From: Clostridiaceae bacterium 14S0207
Lineage (GTDB): Bacteria; Bacillota; Clostridia; Clostridiales; Clostridiaceae
Direction of reading: 5' to 3'
DNA: 64,000 nucleotides
Assembly: GCA_003288255.1 (NCBI GenBank)
Contig: CP026600.1
Location: 744,001 to 808,000 of the forward strand
Shown: piece after piece, positions 44,191-53,777 of the stretch
Numbering within the stretch: the first letter of the stretch is position 1
Layout: every line of letters starts with the position of its first letter
The notes under the pieces: model-generated
What the model saw: only the letters and a program-made list of their open reading frames with translations
Told to the model about the DNA's origin: nothing
Database searches by the model: none
Program-made: the position numbers and the translations under genes

Positions 44191-44757
44191 ATGAATAAAA
44201 CAAGAAGTCTGATATTGGTTGCATTATTTGCTGCACTAACGGCTATAGGTGCTTTTATAAAAATACCCATTCCATATGTTCCTTTTACTTTACAGTTTTC
44301 ATTTTGTGCTTTTGCTGGAATTTTTTTAGGAGCTAAGTTAGGAGCTTTGTCACAAATGATTTATGTATTTATAGGATTAATGGGGATACCAGTTTTTACA
44401 CAAGGGGGAGGTCCTACATATATACTAAAGCCTACATTTGGATATCTTATAGGATTTATTGTAGGTGCTTATGTTATAGGAAAAATAGCAGAAAAAATAA
44501 AAGAGTTTACAGTAATAAAAACCACATTAATTATTATAGCAGGTCTTTTCTTTGTTTATTTATTAGGAATAATACATCTTTATTTCATTGAAAATTTATA
44601 TTTAGGAATTAATTTTAGTATATGGTCTACTATATATTATGGAATGATAATTTGTTTAGGCGGAGATATATTTTTAAGTTTTATATCAGCAATTATTGTG
44701 GTGAGAATTATTCCTATATTGAAAAAAAGTGGAGTTCTTAATAATAACATTAAATAG
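44191..44757 (+). CDS. bioY: BioY, biotin-specific S component of an ECF transporter
   Basis: 188 residues with about six membrane helices. Hallmark regions are ALTAIGAFIKIPIPYVPFTL, TLQFSFCAFAGIFLGAKLGA in part, and GGPTYILKPTFGYLIGFIVG. It binds biotin in the membrane and needs the shared ECF module found elsewhere. It is the first gene of the BirA-controlled operon with GGAGG before the ATG. Biotin uptake and synthesis are thereby under one operator. Confidence 0.94.
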   Translation: MNKTRSLILVALFAALTAIGAFIKIPIPYVPFTLQFSFCAFAGIFLGAKLGALSQMIYVFIGLMGIPVFTQGGGPTYILKPTFGYLIGFIVGAYVIGKIAEKIKEFTVIKTTLIIIAGLFFVYLLGIIHLYFIENLYLGINFSIWSTIYYGMIICLGGDIFLSFISAIIVVRIIPILKKSGVLNNNIK

Positions 44758-44797
44758 TATTGATAAAAGCTAAAAAATGTTATATTGGAGGATTAAA

Positions 44798-45781
44798 ATG
44801 AAAAAAATAATTTTAAATATAGAAAATAAAATTAATAGTGGGGAAGAAATTAATTTAGAAGATATTAATTTCCTGGCTAAATTAGATAATGAAAAAGATT
44901 TAAACGAATTATTTAATGCGGCCAATAGAATACGTAAGAAGTTTAATGGAGATAAGATTGATTTGTGTTCGATAATGAATGCAAAATCAGGAAGATGTTC
45001 GGAGAATTGCAAGTTTTGTGCCCAATCTGTGTACTATAAAACTAATGTAAGTTGCTATGGTTTAGTTAAAGAAGAAGATGTTATGAAATTAGCTAAGGAA
45101 AATGAGGAAAGTGGAATAAATAGATTTTCTTTAGTTACCAGTGGAAGAGGATTAAAGGGAGAAGAATTTCATAAGGTTTTAGACATATATATAAAATTAA
45201 GAAAAAAGACTAAATTAAATTTATGTGCTTCCTTAGGAATTTTAGCTTATGATGAATTAGTCAAGTTAAAAGAAACAGGCGTTACAATGTACCATCATAA
45301 TTTAGAAACTAGTAGAGAATATTATGAAAAAATATGTACAACTCATTCTTATGATGAAAGAATAGAAACAATAAAATCTGCTAAAAAAGCAGGATTAAAT
45401 GTTTGTTCGGGCGGAATTATAGGTATGGGTGAATCTATGGAAGATAGAATAAAGTTGGCTAGTTTACTTAAAAAATTAGAAATAAAATCTATACCTATAA
45501 ATGTTTTAAATCCTATAAAGGGAACACCACTTGAAAATATAAAAACTTTAAGTCAAAAAGATATATTAAAAACTATGGCAATATTTAGGTTCATAAATCC
45601 TACGGCGTATATAAGATTGGCAGGAGGAAGAAATTTAATTGATAACTTTGGAGAAAAATGTTTTAGTGTAGGAGTTAACGCAAGTATTTCGGGCAATTAT
45701 TTAACTACTTCAGGAAATAAAATTGTAGATGATATTGAGATTATAAATAGATTGGGACTGCAGGTGAATTTAAATGAGTAA
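44798..45781 (+). CDS. bioB: Biotin synthase
   Basis: 327 residues from ATG 44798 (TTGGAGGATT upstream). Radical-SAM motif CSENCKFC has Cys at about 67, 71 and 74. Further family residues are [28 protein letters not shown] in part, [10 protein letters not shown] and [14 protein letters not shown]. It inserts sulfur into dethiobiotin using one 4Fe-4S and one 2Fe-2S cluster in the cytoplasm. It overlaps bioD by 8 bp. Confidence 0.96.
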   Translation: MKKIILNIENKINSGEEINLEDINFLAKLDNEKDLNELFNAANRIRKKFNGDKIDLCSIMNAKSGRCSENCKFCAQSVYYKTNVSCYGLVKEEDVMKLAKENEESGINRFSLVTSGRGLKGEEFHKVLDIYIKLRKKTKLNLCASLGILAYDELVKLKETGVTMYHHNLETSREYYEKICTTHSYDERIETIKSAKKAGLNVCSGGIIGMGESMEDRIKLASLLKKLEIKSIPINVLNPIKGTPLENIKTLSQKDILKTMAIFRFINPTAYIRLAGGRNLIDNFGEKCFSVGVNASISGNYLTTSGNKIVDDIEIINRLGLQVNLNE

Positions 45782-46505
45782 GGGAATATTTATAGTAGGA
45801 ACAGATACAGATGTAGGAAAAACTATTATAAGTGCAGGAATAATGTATTTATTACGTTTAAATGGATATAATGCAACTTATTTTAAAGGAGCATTAAGTG
45901 GAGCAATAGAGGAAAATGATAAGTTGATACCAGGAGATACTAAAGAAGTATGTGAACTTAGTAATCTTAAGGAAGAATATAGTGATATTACTCCTTATAT
46001 ATATAAAACACCTGTATCACCTCATTTAGCAAGTAAATTAGAAAATAACATTATAAATAAAGAGGTTATGTTAGATAAATATAAAATTTTGAAGAAGAAA
46101 TATAATTATATTGTTGCAGAAGGTAGTGGCGGTATAATTTGTCCATTAATTGATACTAAAGAATCTATATATCTTTTAGAAGATTTTATAAAAGATTTAG
46201 GCATGAATGTGGTTATAGTTACTAGGGCAGATTTAGGAACAATTAACCATACTATACTTACAGTTAAGTATATTCAAGGTTTAGGAATAAAAATTAAAGG
46301 AATTATAATTAATGGATATAAAAATAATATATTATGTGATGATAACATAAAGATTATAAAGAAACTAAGTAATCTTCCTATTATAGGAATAGTAAATCAT
46401 ATAGATAATATTCATGATGAGAATTTAAGAAAAGATAATATTAAGTTAGAAATAGAAAGATCAATAGATATAAGAAAAATAATTTCTATTATGGATGAAA
46501 TATAA
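45774..46505 (+). CDS. bioD: Dethiobiotin synthetase
   Basis: 243 residues. P-loop GTDTDVGKT at the N-terminus, [10 protein letters not shown] and [15 protein letters not shown] are the family motifs. It closes the ureido ring of dethiobiotin from diaminopelargonate, CO2 and ATP. It overlaps bioB and is followed 19 bp later by bioA. Confidence 0.96.
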   Translation: MSKGIFIVGTDTDVGKTIISAGIMYLLRLNGYNATYFKGALSGAIEENDKLIPGDTKEVCELSNLKEEYSDITPYIYKTPVSPHLASKLENNIINKEVMLDKYKILKKKYNYIVAEGSGGIICPLIDTKESIYLLEDFIKDLGMNVVIVTRADLGTINHTILTVKYIQGLGIKIKGIIINGYKNNILCDDNIKIIKKLSNLPIIGIVNHIDNIHDENLRKDNIKLEIERSIDIRKIISIMDEI

Positions 46506-46524
46506 AGTTTAGGAGAGAAATAGT

Positions 46525-47871
46525 ATGAATATATATCAACAGAAAGATTTAAAATATATATGGCATCCCTGTGCTCAAATGAAAGATTATGAAGATTTTC
46601 CACCTATAGTTATTGAAAAGGGATCAGGGTGTTGGCTTTATGACGTAGAAGGTAATAAGTATCTAGATTGTATTTCATCTTGGTGGACAAACACCCTAGG
46701 GCATAGTAATAAAAGAATTAATGAAGCTATAAAAAGTCAAATTGACAATATAGAGCATGTAATTTTCGCTAATTTCTCTAATAAATCAGCTATAGAACTT
46801 TCAGAAAAGTTAGTAGAGATAACTCCTAGTAGGTTAGAGAAAGTATTCTTCTCTGATAATGGTTCTTCAGCAGTAGAAATTGCATTAAAGATGAGTTTTC
46901 ATTATCATCAACAAAAGGGGAGTAAGAAAAAAACTAGATTTATAGCTATTAGTGATGCATATCATGGAGAAACGCTGGGAGCATTATCAGTATGTGATAT
47001 AGATTTATATAATAAGATTTATAAGCCATTGCTTTTGGATACATTAAGAGTAGAAGGACCCGATTGTTTTAGATGTAAGTATAAAAAAGATAGAGAAATC
47101 TGCAAGGCAGAATGTTTTAAAAATATGTATGAAGTATTAGAGAAAAGTGCAGAAGAAATTAGTGCAGTAATAATAGAACCAATGGTTCAAGGTGCAGCAG
47201 GTATGAAAATGTATTCTCCTATATATTTAAAAAAACTTAGAGAAATTTGTGATAAGTATAATATACATCTTATTGCTGATGAAATTGCAGTAGGTTTTGG
47301 AAGGACAGGTAAAATGTTTGCCTGTGATCATGCTGAAATTAGCCCTGATTTAATGTGTCTTTCAAAAGGGTTATCAGCAGGATATATGCCTATGTCTATA
47401 GTTATGGCATCTAGAGATATTTATAATGAGTTTTATGGAGAATATAGTGAGCATAAGGCATTTTTACATAGTCACACCTATGCAGGAAATGCTATGGCAT
47501 GTGCTATAGCGCTTGAGAATCTTAAAATTTTTAAAGAAGACAATATTATAGAAAGAAATATAGAAAAAGGGATTTTTATAAAAAATCTAACAAAAGAAAG
47601 ATTTAAAAATCACCCATATGTAGGAGATATTCGTAATATAGGAATGATTACAGCCATAGAATTAGTTAAGGATAAAGAACTAAAATTAGGTTTTTCAGCA
47701 GATAAAAGGATAGGGTATGAAATTTATAAAATAGCACTTAAAAAAGGATTAATACTAAGACCTATAAGAAATACTTTATATTTTTTACCACCATATGTAA
47801 TAAATAATGAAGAAATAGAATTCATGATTAATACTTGTTTAGCAAGTATTAATCAATATTTTAATTTATAA
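46525..47871 (+). CDS. bioA: Adenosylmethionine-8-amino-7-oxononanoate aminotransferase
   Basis: 448 residues, PLP-dependent class III aminotransferase. WHPCAQMKDYEDFPP at the N-terminus is specific to BioA, as is SSWWTNTLGHSN. The PLP Lys is in CLSKGLSAGYMPMS, and DEIAVGFGRTGKMFACDHA holds the cofactor Asp. It makes 7,8-diaminopelargonate from KAPA with SAM as amino donor. It is the last gene of the operon. The bioF and bioW/bioC/bioH genes are absent nearby. Confidence 0.96.
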   Translation: MNIYQQKDLKYIWHPCAQMKDYEDFPPIVIEKGSGCWLYDVEGNKYLDCISSWWTNTLGHSNKRINEAIKSQIDNIEHVIFANFSNKSAIELSEKLVEITPSRLEKVFFSDNGSSAVEIALKMSFHYHQQKGSKKKTRFIAISDAYHGETLGALSVCDIDLYNKIYKPLLLDTLRVEGPDCFRCKYKKDREICKAECFKNMYEVLEKSAEEISAVIIEPMVQGAAGMKMYSPIYLKKLREICDKYNIHLIADEIAVGFGRTGKMFACDHAEISPDLMCLSKGLSAGYMPMSIVMASRDIYNEFYGEYSEHKAFLHSHTYAGNAMACAIALENLKIFKEDNIIERNIEKGIFIKNLTKERFKNHPYVGDIRNIGMITAIELVKDKELKLGFSADKRIGYEIYKIALKKGLILRPIRNTLYFLPPYVINNEEIEFMINTCLASINQYFNL

Positions 47872-47876
47872 TCATA

Positions 47877-47919
47877 AGGATGTAAAAAAGAATTATTAAG
47901 ATTCTTTTTTACATCCTTT
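47877..47919. terminator. Bidirectional terminator after the biotin operon
   Basis: AAGGATGTAAAAAAGAAT pairs with ATTCTTTTTTACATCCTT. It lies between converging genes. Confidence 0.88.
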
Positions 47920-47925
47920 GTTTTA

Positions 47926-48804
47926 TTACTTGTTTTTTATCCAAATAGAATAAGGGGTTTTAAAATCCTCTTCCATGTTCTCAGTAGTATAATTATAGAA
48001 ATTTTTTAGAAATGTTGCTCGAGAAGTGTTCCCAGTTACTATATCTATACCGCCTATATCTTTTTGATGTTTTAAGATTTCATCTAATGAAAGATTATTT
48101 TTATTATTCATCATTTCATATAAAGACATAAATGTTGTAGTCCTTCCTTGACCTTCCTTACAATGAAAATATAAATAAGAATCTTCAGGTTTGCTTTTTA
48201 TAAAATTTACAAATTCATCTACTATTTCAGGGCTAGGGATATATCCATCTATTACAGGAAATCTCACATAATTAATATTATTTTGTTTTACTAATTCAGC
48301 TTCGGATTGGATTGTGCCAGTATTGACTGTTTTAACTAGATTACCTTTTTGATTATAGATATTTAAAGTAGAATTATTTTTTAAAGTATTCAATTTTTGA
48401 GTTTCCCTATTTAAAATAGATTCTATAGTAAATGGATAATTTTTATTTGAGATTTTTTTGTATATACTTATAGCATTATTATCATTAAAACCATGAGATT
48501 CCTCTCTTAAATCTACTATATATAGGTTATCTGATTTTATTTTGTTTTGTATGTTTTTTAATTGAGCAGGAGTAAATTGTTTACCACCAGCTATTTTTAA
48601 TTCTGGAATAATTCTAAATCTAGTTGGTAAGTCAGTCGTAGAATTTGAATCTGAGACAAGTAATTCTGTATTGCTTTGCCAGTTCTTAAGATTACTCTCA
48701 TTAAAATTTTTTGAGGTTGAAAGTGCAAGAATTTCAACAGGTATAGAATTAAAAGTAAAAATTAATGTAAATAAAAAAATTAAGTTTTTACAAATACGTT
48801 TCAT
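47926..48804 (-). CDS. Secreted PTP-like cysteine phytase / inositol-phosphate phosphatase
   Basis: 292 residues with an N-terminal signal peptide (basic MKRICKN, hydrophobic core, ending near residue 28). The catalytic P-loop is HCKEGQGRTT, with Cys about 215 and Arg about 221. A likely general acid is Asp about 186 in FPVIDGYIP. The segments LKIAGGKQFTPAQLKNI and YIVDLREESHGFNDNNAIS strongly recall the PTP-like phytases of Selenomonas and related rumen bacteria. It should remove phosphates from inositol polyphosphates outside the cell. Protein tyrosine phosphatase activity is an alternative. AAAGGAG precedes the ATG. Confidence 0.85.
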   Translation of the reverse strand: MKRICKNLIFLFTLIFTFNSIPVEILALSTSKNFNESNLKNWQSNTELLVSDSNSTTDLPTRFRIIPELKIAGGKQFTPAQLKNIQNKIKSDNLYIVDLREESHGFNDNNAISIYKKISNKNYPFTIESILNRETQKLNTLKNNSTLNIYNQKGNLVKTVNTGTIQSEAELVKQNNINYVRFPVIDGYIPSPEIVDEFVNFIKSKPEDSYLYFHCKEGQGRTTTFMSLYEMMNNKNNLSLDEILKHQKDIGGIDIVTGNTSRATFLKNFYNYTTENMEEDFKTPYSIWIKNK

Positions 48805-48871
48805 TTAATATCTCCTTTCAAAAACTTAGTTTATATTAGTATTTCCTAAAATTCAAATAATTTATACCAAA

Positions 48872-48916
48872 AGAAAAAGCTCATAGAACCTTTAAGAAGA
48901 TTCATACGAGCTTTAA
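48872..48916 (-). terminator. Terminator of the MarR-ABC operon
   Basis: On the minus strand AAAGCTCGTATGAA pairs imperfectly with TTCTATGAGCTTT, followed by TTCTTTT. It lies 20 bp after the stop. Confidence 0.65.
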
Positions 48917-48936
48917 AAATTAATTGATATTTTAAA

Positions 48937-50790
48937 TTAGTTTATAGAAGAAGCTGAAAATTGACTATTATATAAGTCGGCATAGAAGCCACCTTTTTTA
49001 ATAAGTTCTTCGTGGTTTCCTTGTTCTATAACATTTCCTTGGTTCATTACAAGAATTAAATTAGCATCACGAATAGTTGATAATCTATGTGCGATAATAA
49101 AGCTTGTTCTACCATTGCTTAAATTATTCATGGCACTTTGAATATAATGTTCTGTTCTTGTATCAACACTACTTGTAGCTTCATCTAGTATAAGTATACT
49201 TGGATCTGATAAAATTGCACGAGCAATAGTTAGTAATTGTTTTTGCCCTTGGGAAATATTTGAAGCTTCCTCATTCAATACGGTATCATAACCATTAGGA
49301 AGGGTTTTTATAAAGTTATGAGCATGTGCTGCTTTAGCTGCATTTATGATTTCTTCCTCTGTAACTCCTTCTTTTCCATAGGCTATGTTTTCCTTTATAG
49401 TTCCATTAAATAACCAAGTATCTTGTAAAACCATTCCGAATATATTGCGTAAATCACCACGTTTAAGGTCTTTTATATTTATTCCGTCTATAGTAATTTC
49501 ACCATTATTTACTTCATAAAACCGCATTAAGAGATTTATAAGAGTGGTTTTACCAGCTCCAGTTGGACCAACTATAGCTATTGATTCACCAGGATTTACA
49601 TGTATATTCATATCTTCAATAAGAGTAACACCTTCTTTATATCCGAATTGAACATGATTAAATTTAACTTCACCCTTAGGAGTTTTTAAAATTTTACAAT
49701 CGTTACTATCAGGTTTTTCTTCTATTTCATCTAAAAGTTCAAAAACACGTTCAGCAGATGCAATAGTAGATTGAAGTATATTAGCAATATTGGCAGTTTG
49801 ATTTATTGGTTGTGTAAATTGTTTTGAGTATTGAATAAAAGATTGAATGTCTCCTATACTTAGGGTATTTTTAGCAGCTAATACACCACCTACCACGGAA
49901 ACAAGTACGTAGCCAATATTGTTTATAAAGTTCATCATAGGCATGATGATACCTGATATAAATTGTGATTTCCATCCAGCTTGATATAGTCTTTCATTTA
50001 TTTCATCAAATTTATTAATGGATTTTTCCTCATATCCAAAAGCTTTAACAACTTTATGACCAGTGTACATTTCTTCAATATGGCCATTTAATTCCCCAAG
50101 TTCTTTCTGTTGGGCAGAAAAAAATTTTTGAGAATGTTTAATAATAGGTCTAGTTGTAATAATACAAAGTGGTAAAGTAATTAAGCAAATAAGGGTCATG
50201 CTAACACTTATTGAAAACATCATAGCAATAACTCCTATAATAGTAACAATAGCAGTAATTAATTGAGTTAAGCTTTGTTGTAATGTACTACTTATATTAT
50301 CTACATCATTAGTTACTCTACTTAAAATTTCTCCATGAGTATTAGAATCAAAATATTTAAGTGGAAGTCGTGAAAGTTTTTCATTAATTTCCTTACGAAT
50401 AACTAATACTGTGTTTTGAGCTACACCAGCCATAACATATTGTTGCATATAAGAAAACAATGAGCTTATAATATAAAAACCTATTAAAAGTAATAAGATT
50501 TTTCCAAGTGCAGTGAAATCTATTCCAGCGTTAGGTATTCCTTTAAATTTTAAAATCATACCTTTTACTATTTCATCAGTAGCATGTCCCATAATTTTAG
50601 GACTAATTATAGCGAATATGGTACTAAGGGCAGCTAAAATAAATATTAATATTAATCTAAATTTATGAGGTCTAAGATATTTTAAAAGTCTCTTTAGAGA
50701 ACCTTTAAAATTTTTAGCTTTTTCTACAGGCATTCCCATACGAGGACCACCATGCATTTTTTTTGGTCCGCCCATTCTATTATTGCTCAT
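48937..50790 (-). CDS. Heterodimeric ABC multidrug exporter, subunit 2
   Basis: 617 residues: a Gly/Met/Lys/Pro-rich N-terminal tail (GGPKKMHGGPRMGMP), six-helix membrane domain and ATPase with GPTGAGKTT, ISQGQKQ (variant signature), ILILDEATSSVD and AHRLST. This is the consensus-Glu partner of an LmrCD/BmrCD-like pair. Its start overlaps the preceding gene by 11 bp. With the MarR gene in front it should export toxic compounds, and expression probably rises when an inducer binds MarR. Confidence 0.9.
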   Translation of the reverse strand: MSNNRMGGPKKMHGGPRMGMPVEKAKNFKGSLKRLLKYLRPHKFRLILIFILAALSTIFAIISPKIMGHATDEIVKGMILKFKGIPNAGIDFTALGKILLLLIGFYIISSLFSYMQQYVMAGVAQNTVLVIRKEINEKLSRLPLKYFDSNTHGEILSRVTNDVDNISSTLQQSLTQLITAIVTIIGVIAMMFSISVSMTLICLITLPLCIITTRPIIKHSQKFFSAQQKELGELNGHIEEMYTGHKVVKAFGYEEKSINKFDEINERLYQAGWKSQFISGIIMPMMNFINNIGYVLVSVVGGVLAAKNTLSIGDIQSFIQYSKQFTQPINQTANIANILQSTIASAERVFELLDEIEEKPDSNDCKILKTPKGEVKFNHVQFGYKEGVTLIEDMNIHVNPGESIAIVGPTGAGKTTLINLLMRFYEVNNGEITIDGINIKDLKRGDLRNIFGMVLQDTWLFNGTIKENIAYGKEGVTEEEIINAAKAAHAHNFIKTLPNGYDTVLNEEASNISQGQKQLLTIARAILSDPSILILDEATSSVDTRTEHYIQSAMNNLSNGRTSFIIAHRLSTIRDANLILVMNQGNVIEQGNHEELIKKGGFYADLYNSQFSASSIN

Positions 50791-52516
50791 TCTCTAATTC
50801 CTCCTTTGATAGCTGTGAAGAAACAATTTCATTGTAAATATCACAAGACTTCAGTAACTCCTTGTGAGTTCCCATTCCAACTATTTTTCCTTCATCTAAA
50901 ACAATGATTCTATCAGCATCTATAATTGAGCTTACTCTTTGAGCAATTATAATTACAGTGGAGTTTTTAGTTTCATCTTTTAAAGCAGCACGTAATTTAG
51001 CGTCTGTTTTAAAGTCAAGAGCTGAAAAACTATCATCAAAAACATATATTTCCGGTTGTCTAACTAAAGCACGGGCAATAGCAAGACGTTGTTTTTGTCC
51101 ACCAGAAACATTAGTACCACCCTGAGAAATATAAGATTCAAAACCATCCTTCATGTTAGATATAAATTCTGTAGCTTGTGCAATGGAAGCTGCATGTTTT
51201 AATTCTTCTTCTGTTGCATCTTCTTTTCCATATCTCAAGTTATCTTTAATGCTTCCACTAAATAATACTGCCTTTTGAGGCACAAAACCAATTTTATTTC
51301 TTAATATGTTTTGGTGCATTTTTCTAATGTCAACATTATCTATAAGTAATTCACCTTCAGTTATATCATAAAATCTAGGAATAAGACTTGCTAAGGTAGA
51401 TTTACCAGAACCAGTTCCACCTATAATAGCAGTTATTTCTCCTGGTTTAGATGTAAAACTTATATTTGATAGGGCAGGGGATTCCGCACCAGGATATGAA
51501 AATGAAACATTTTTAAACTCCACATATCCTTTTATATTTTCACAAGCTTTAGAAGCATCTATATTTTTTATAGAAATTTGAAGATCTAAAACTTCATTTA
51601 TTCTTTCAGAAGATGCAGATGCTCTTGGAAGAAGTATAAACATCATAGAAAACATTAAGAATGAAGATAAAATTTGCATTATATATTGGATAAATGCCAT
51701 TAAATCTCCGATATTCATTGAAAGATTATCAATCTGAATTCCACCAAACCAAAGTATAGCAATCGCCGAAAGATTTAATATAAGCATCATTATAGGCATT
51801 AAAAGAGCCATAAGTTTATTAACTTTAATTGCTGTATTTGTAAGATCTGAGTTTGATTCATCAAATCTAGTTTTTTCAGTATTTATTCTATTAAAAGCAC
51901 GTATAACTCTTATACCAGTAAGATTTTCACGAACTATTAAATTTAATTTATCAAGTTTAACCTGCATAGATTTAAATAGTGGAATACTCTTTTTACCTAT
52001 TAATCCTAAAATAGACATTAAAAGTGGGATAATAACTATTAGAATTAATGATAATTTAGCATTTTTGGATACTGCCATTATAATACCACCAATACACATT
52101 ATAGGAGCAGTAACCATCATACGTAAAAATATTGTTAACACTTGTTGAAGTTGATTAATATCATTGGTTGTTCTAGTTATAAGAGATGCGGTTCCAATTT
52201 TATCTACTTCACCTAAAGAAAAATTTTCGACTTTAGAAAACATGTCTTTTCTAAGATCTCTACCAAATTTAGTAGCTATTTTAGAAGAAATGAAACCAGC
52301 TATTATGGTGCATATAGCACTAAAAAAAGCAACTCCTAGCATAATGGCTCCAATTTTTAAAATATAGTTAGTATCACCTTTAGCTACACCACTATCAACA
52401 ATTTTTGACATTAAGTTAGGTAAATATAAATCACTTAATGATTGAAAAAATAGTAGTAGTAGAACACCAATTAAAGGTGTACTATAGGGTTTTAAAAACT
52501 TAAGTAATTTTTTCAT
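50780..52516 (-). CDS. Heterodimeric ABC multidrug exporter, subunit 1 (degenerate ATP site)
   Basis: 578 residues: membrane domain with six helices, then ATPase with GGTGSGKST, VSGGQKQRLA, and a Walker B of IYVFDDSFSALD, where Asp replaces the catalytic Glu. Gln (AQRVSS) stands in place of the usual switch His. These two changes are typical of the non-hydrolysing site in BmrC/LmrC/TM287-type subunits. It is second in the operon after marR and overlaps its partner. Confidence 0.9.
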   Translation of the reverse strand: MKKLLKFLKPYSTPLIGVLLLLFFQSLSDLYLPNLMSKIVDSGVAKGDTNYILKIGAIMLGVAFFSAICTIIAGFISSKIATKFGRDLRKDMFSKVENFSLGEVDKIGTASLITRTTNDINQLQQVLTIFLRMMVTAPIMCIGGIIMAVSKNAKLSLILIVIIPLLMSILGLIGKKSIPLFKSMQVKLDKLNLIVRENLTGIRVIRAFNRINTEKTRFDESNSDLTNTAIKVNKLMALLMPIMMLILNLSAIAILWFGGIQIDNLSMNIGDLMAFIQYIMQILSSFLMFSMMFILLPRASASSERINEVLDLQISIKNIDASKACENIKGYVEFKNVSFSYPGAESPALSNISFTSKPGEITAIIGGTGSGKSTLASLIPRFYDITEGELLIDNVDIRKMHQNILRNKIGFVPQKAVLFSGSIKDNLRYGKEDATEEELKHAASIAQATEFISNMKDGFESYISQGGTNVSGGQKQRLAIARALVRQPEIYVFDDSFSALDFKTDAKLRAALKDETKNSTVIIIAQRVSSIIDADRIIVLDEGKIVGMGTHKELLKSCDIYNEIVSSQLSKEELENEQ

Positions 52517-52557
52517 TAATTACATCTCCTCTTTTGATAAAAAGTAATTAAAAGTTT

Positions 52558-52986
52558 TTAAGTATCTAGATTATCCTTAATTTTATGCAACAGATTGCAG
52601 AGGGATATTTTTTCTTCTTCTGTAAATCCCTTAAGACAATCTTTTTCTAAATCTTCCATAATGATTTTTACTTCATTACAAATTCTTTTACCCTTTTCGG
52701 TAATATGTACTCGTGTAGTTCTTTGATCTTTTTCATCGGGTTTACGATATATAAGATTATTCTTTTCCATTCTATTAAGAGTAACAGTCATAGTAGCTGG
52801 TTTAACTTTGATTTTATCTGCGAGTTCCTTTTGACTTTGACCATCTTTATGAATTAAACAAAACAATATAGGTGGTTGCCCTGGATGTACACCAGCTTTT
52901 TCTAGAGAGGAATGCATATGTACAAAGTGAAGCCTTACTACTTGGAAAAAAATATGATACATTGAATCTTTTGAGTAAACATCCAT
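52558..52986 (-). CDS. MarR-family transcriptional regulator
   Basis: 142 residues. The winged helix-turn-helix is in GQSQKELADKIKVKPATMTVTLNRMEKNNLIYRKPDEKDQRTTRVHIT (in part), with the wing residues DEKDQRTTRV, and helical dimer ends. It is the first gene of the operon with the ABC exporter pair, 41 bp ahead. A palindromic site just upstream (53021-53048) is its likely operator, so it represses itself and the exporter. Confidence 0.93.
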   Translation of the reverse strand: MDVYSKDSMYHIFFQVVRLHFVHMHSSLEKAGVHPGQPPILFCLIHKDGQSQKELADKIKVKPATMTVTLNRMEKNNLIYRKPDEKDQRTTRVHITEKGKRICNEVKIIMEDLEKDCLKGFTEEEKISLCNLLHKIKDNLDT

Positions 52987-53020
52987 TAAAAATTTCCTCC
53001 ATTTTTAAATAGTTAGTCAT

Positions 53021-53048
53021 CTAATAGTTAGACACCTAATTATTAGAT
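53021..53048 (-). promoter_or_regulatory. Palindromic operator of the MarR regulator
   Basis: TCTAATAGTTAG (53021-53032), ACAC, CTAATTATTAGA (53037-53048): 11 of 12 arm positions are complementary. It lies 35 bp upstream of the marR start, where MarR-type autoregulation occurs. Confidence 0.8.
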
Positions 53049-53348
53049 AATATTATATTTTTTTTTAATAGTCAAGATTAAATATGTATTTTAAAGTTTA
53101 AAAATTAAATTTAAAAGGCTGTAAAGAGGTAAATATATAGAAAAAATTAATTATTAATTAGTATATATATTAGATAACATAAAGTATTTATTGCTTAAAA
53201 GTTGGGAGTATGATATAATCAAAGAAACTGTTAAATAAGTTTACAGTAAAAATATACAAGATTTAATAATCTGATTTGAACATTACCTTTGTAGGCATAT
53301 AAGTAAATCAATTTTAAATCTTATATAATAAAAAGGAGAAATGTTTAA

Positions 53349-53507
53349 ATGGCAGATAAGACTTTAGTATGTAAAGATTGTGGAAAAGAATTCGTATTCA
53401 CTGAAGGTGAACAAGCATTTTACAAAGAAAAAGGATTCGAAAATGAACCTCAAAGATGTGTAGATTGTAGAAGAGCTAGAAAACAACAAAGAAATAACAA
53501 TAGATAG
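53349..53507 (+). CDS. Small zinc-ribbon protein
   Basis: 52 residues, MADKTLVCKDCGKEF... to ...RKQQRNNNR. Two Cys pairs, CKDC and CVDC, are spaced as in the zinc-ribbon domain found in small clostridial proteins. The C-terminus is Arg/Gln/Asn-rich and basic, so it may bind RNA or DNA; its role is not known. GGAGAAA precedes the ATG by 7 bases, and a TGATATAAT -10 lies near 53211-53219. Terminator downstream. Confidence 0.88.
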   Translation: MADKTLVCKDCGKEFVFTEGEQAFYKEKGFENEPQRCVDCRRARKQQRNNNR

Positions 53508-53530
53508 TAAACTGTTATAGTTGTAAATAG

Positions 53531-53577
53531 GATGTCTTAAAATGATTTTAAAAATTATTTTAAGACATCTTTTTTTA
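53531..53577 (+). terminator. Terminator of the zinc-ribbon gene
   Basis: GATGTCTTAAAAT pairs with ATTTTAAGACATC, followed by seven T. Confidence 0.9.
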
Positions 53578-53777
53578 TGAAAATTAGTTGATTAAAAATG
53601 GATTACAATCAAAAAAAATACTATTTTTATTTTAAAAATAATTTTATATTAAAAAATAATAAAAAAATATAAAAAAACACAAAAAAATATATTATAAAAA
53701 TGATACTATATTGTAAAAAAATAATACATATGTAAAAATAACAGTAGAATATAAAGAAAGATGGGAGAAAAATAAAA

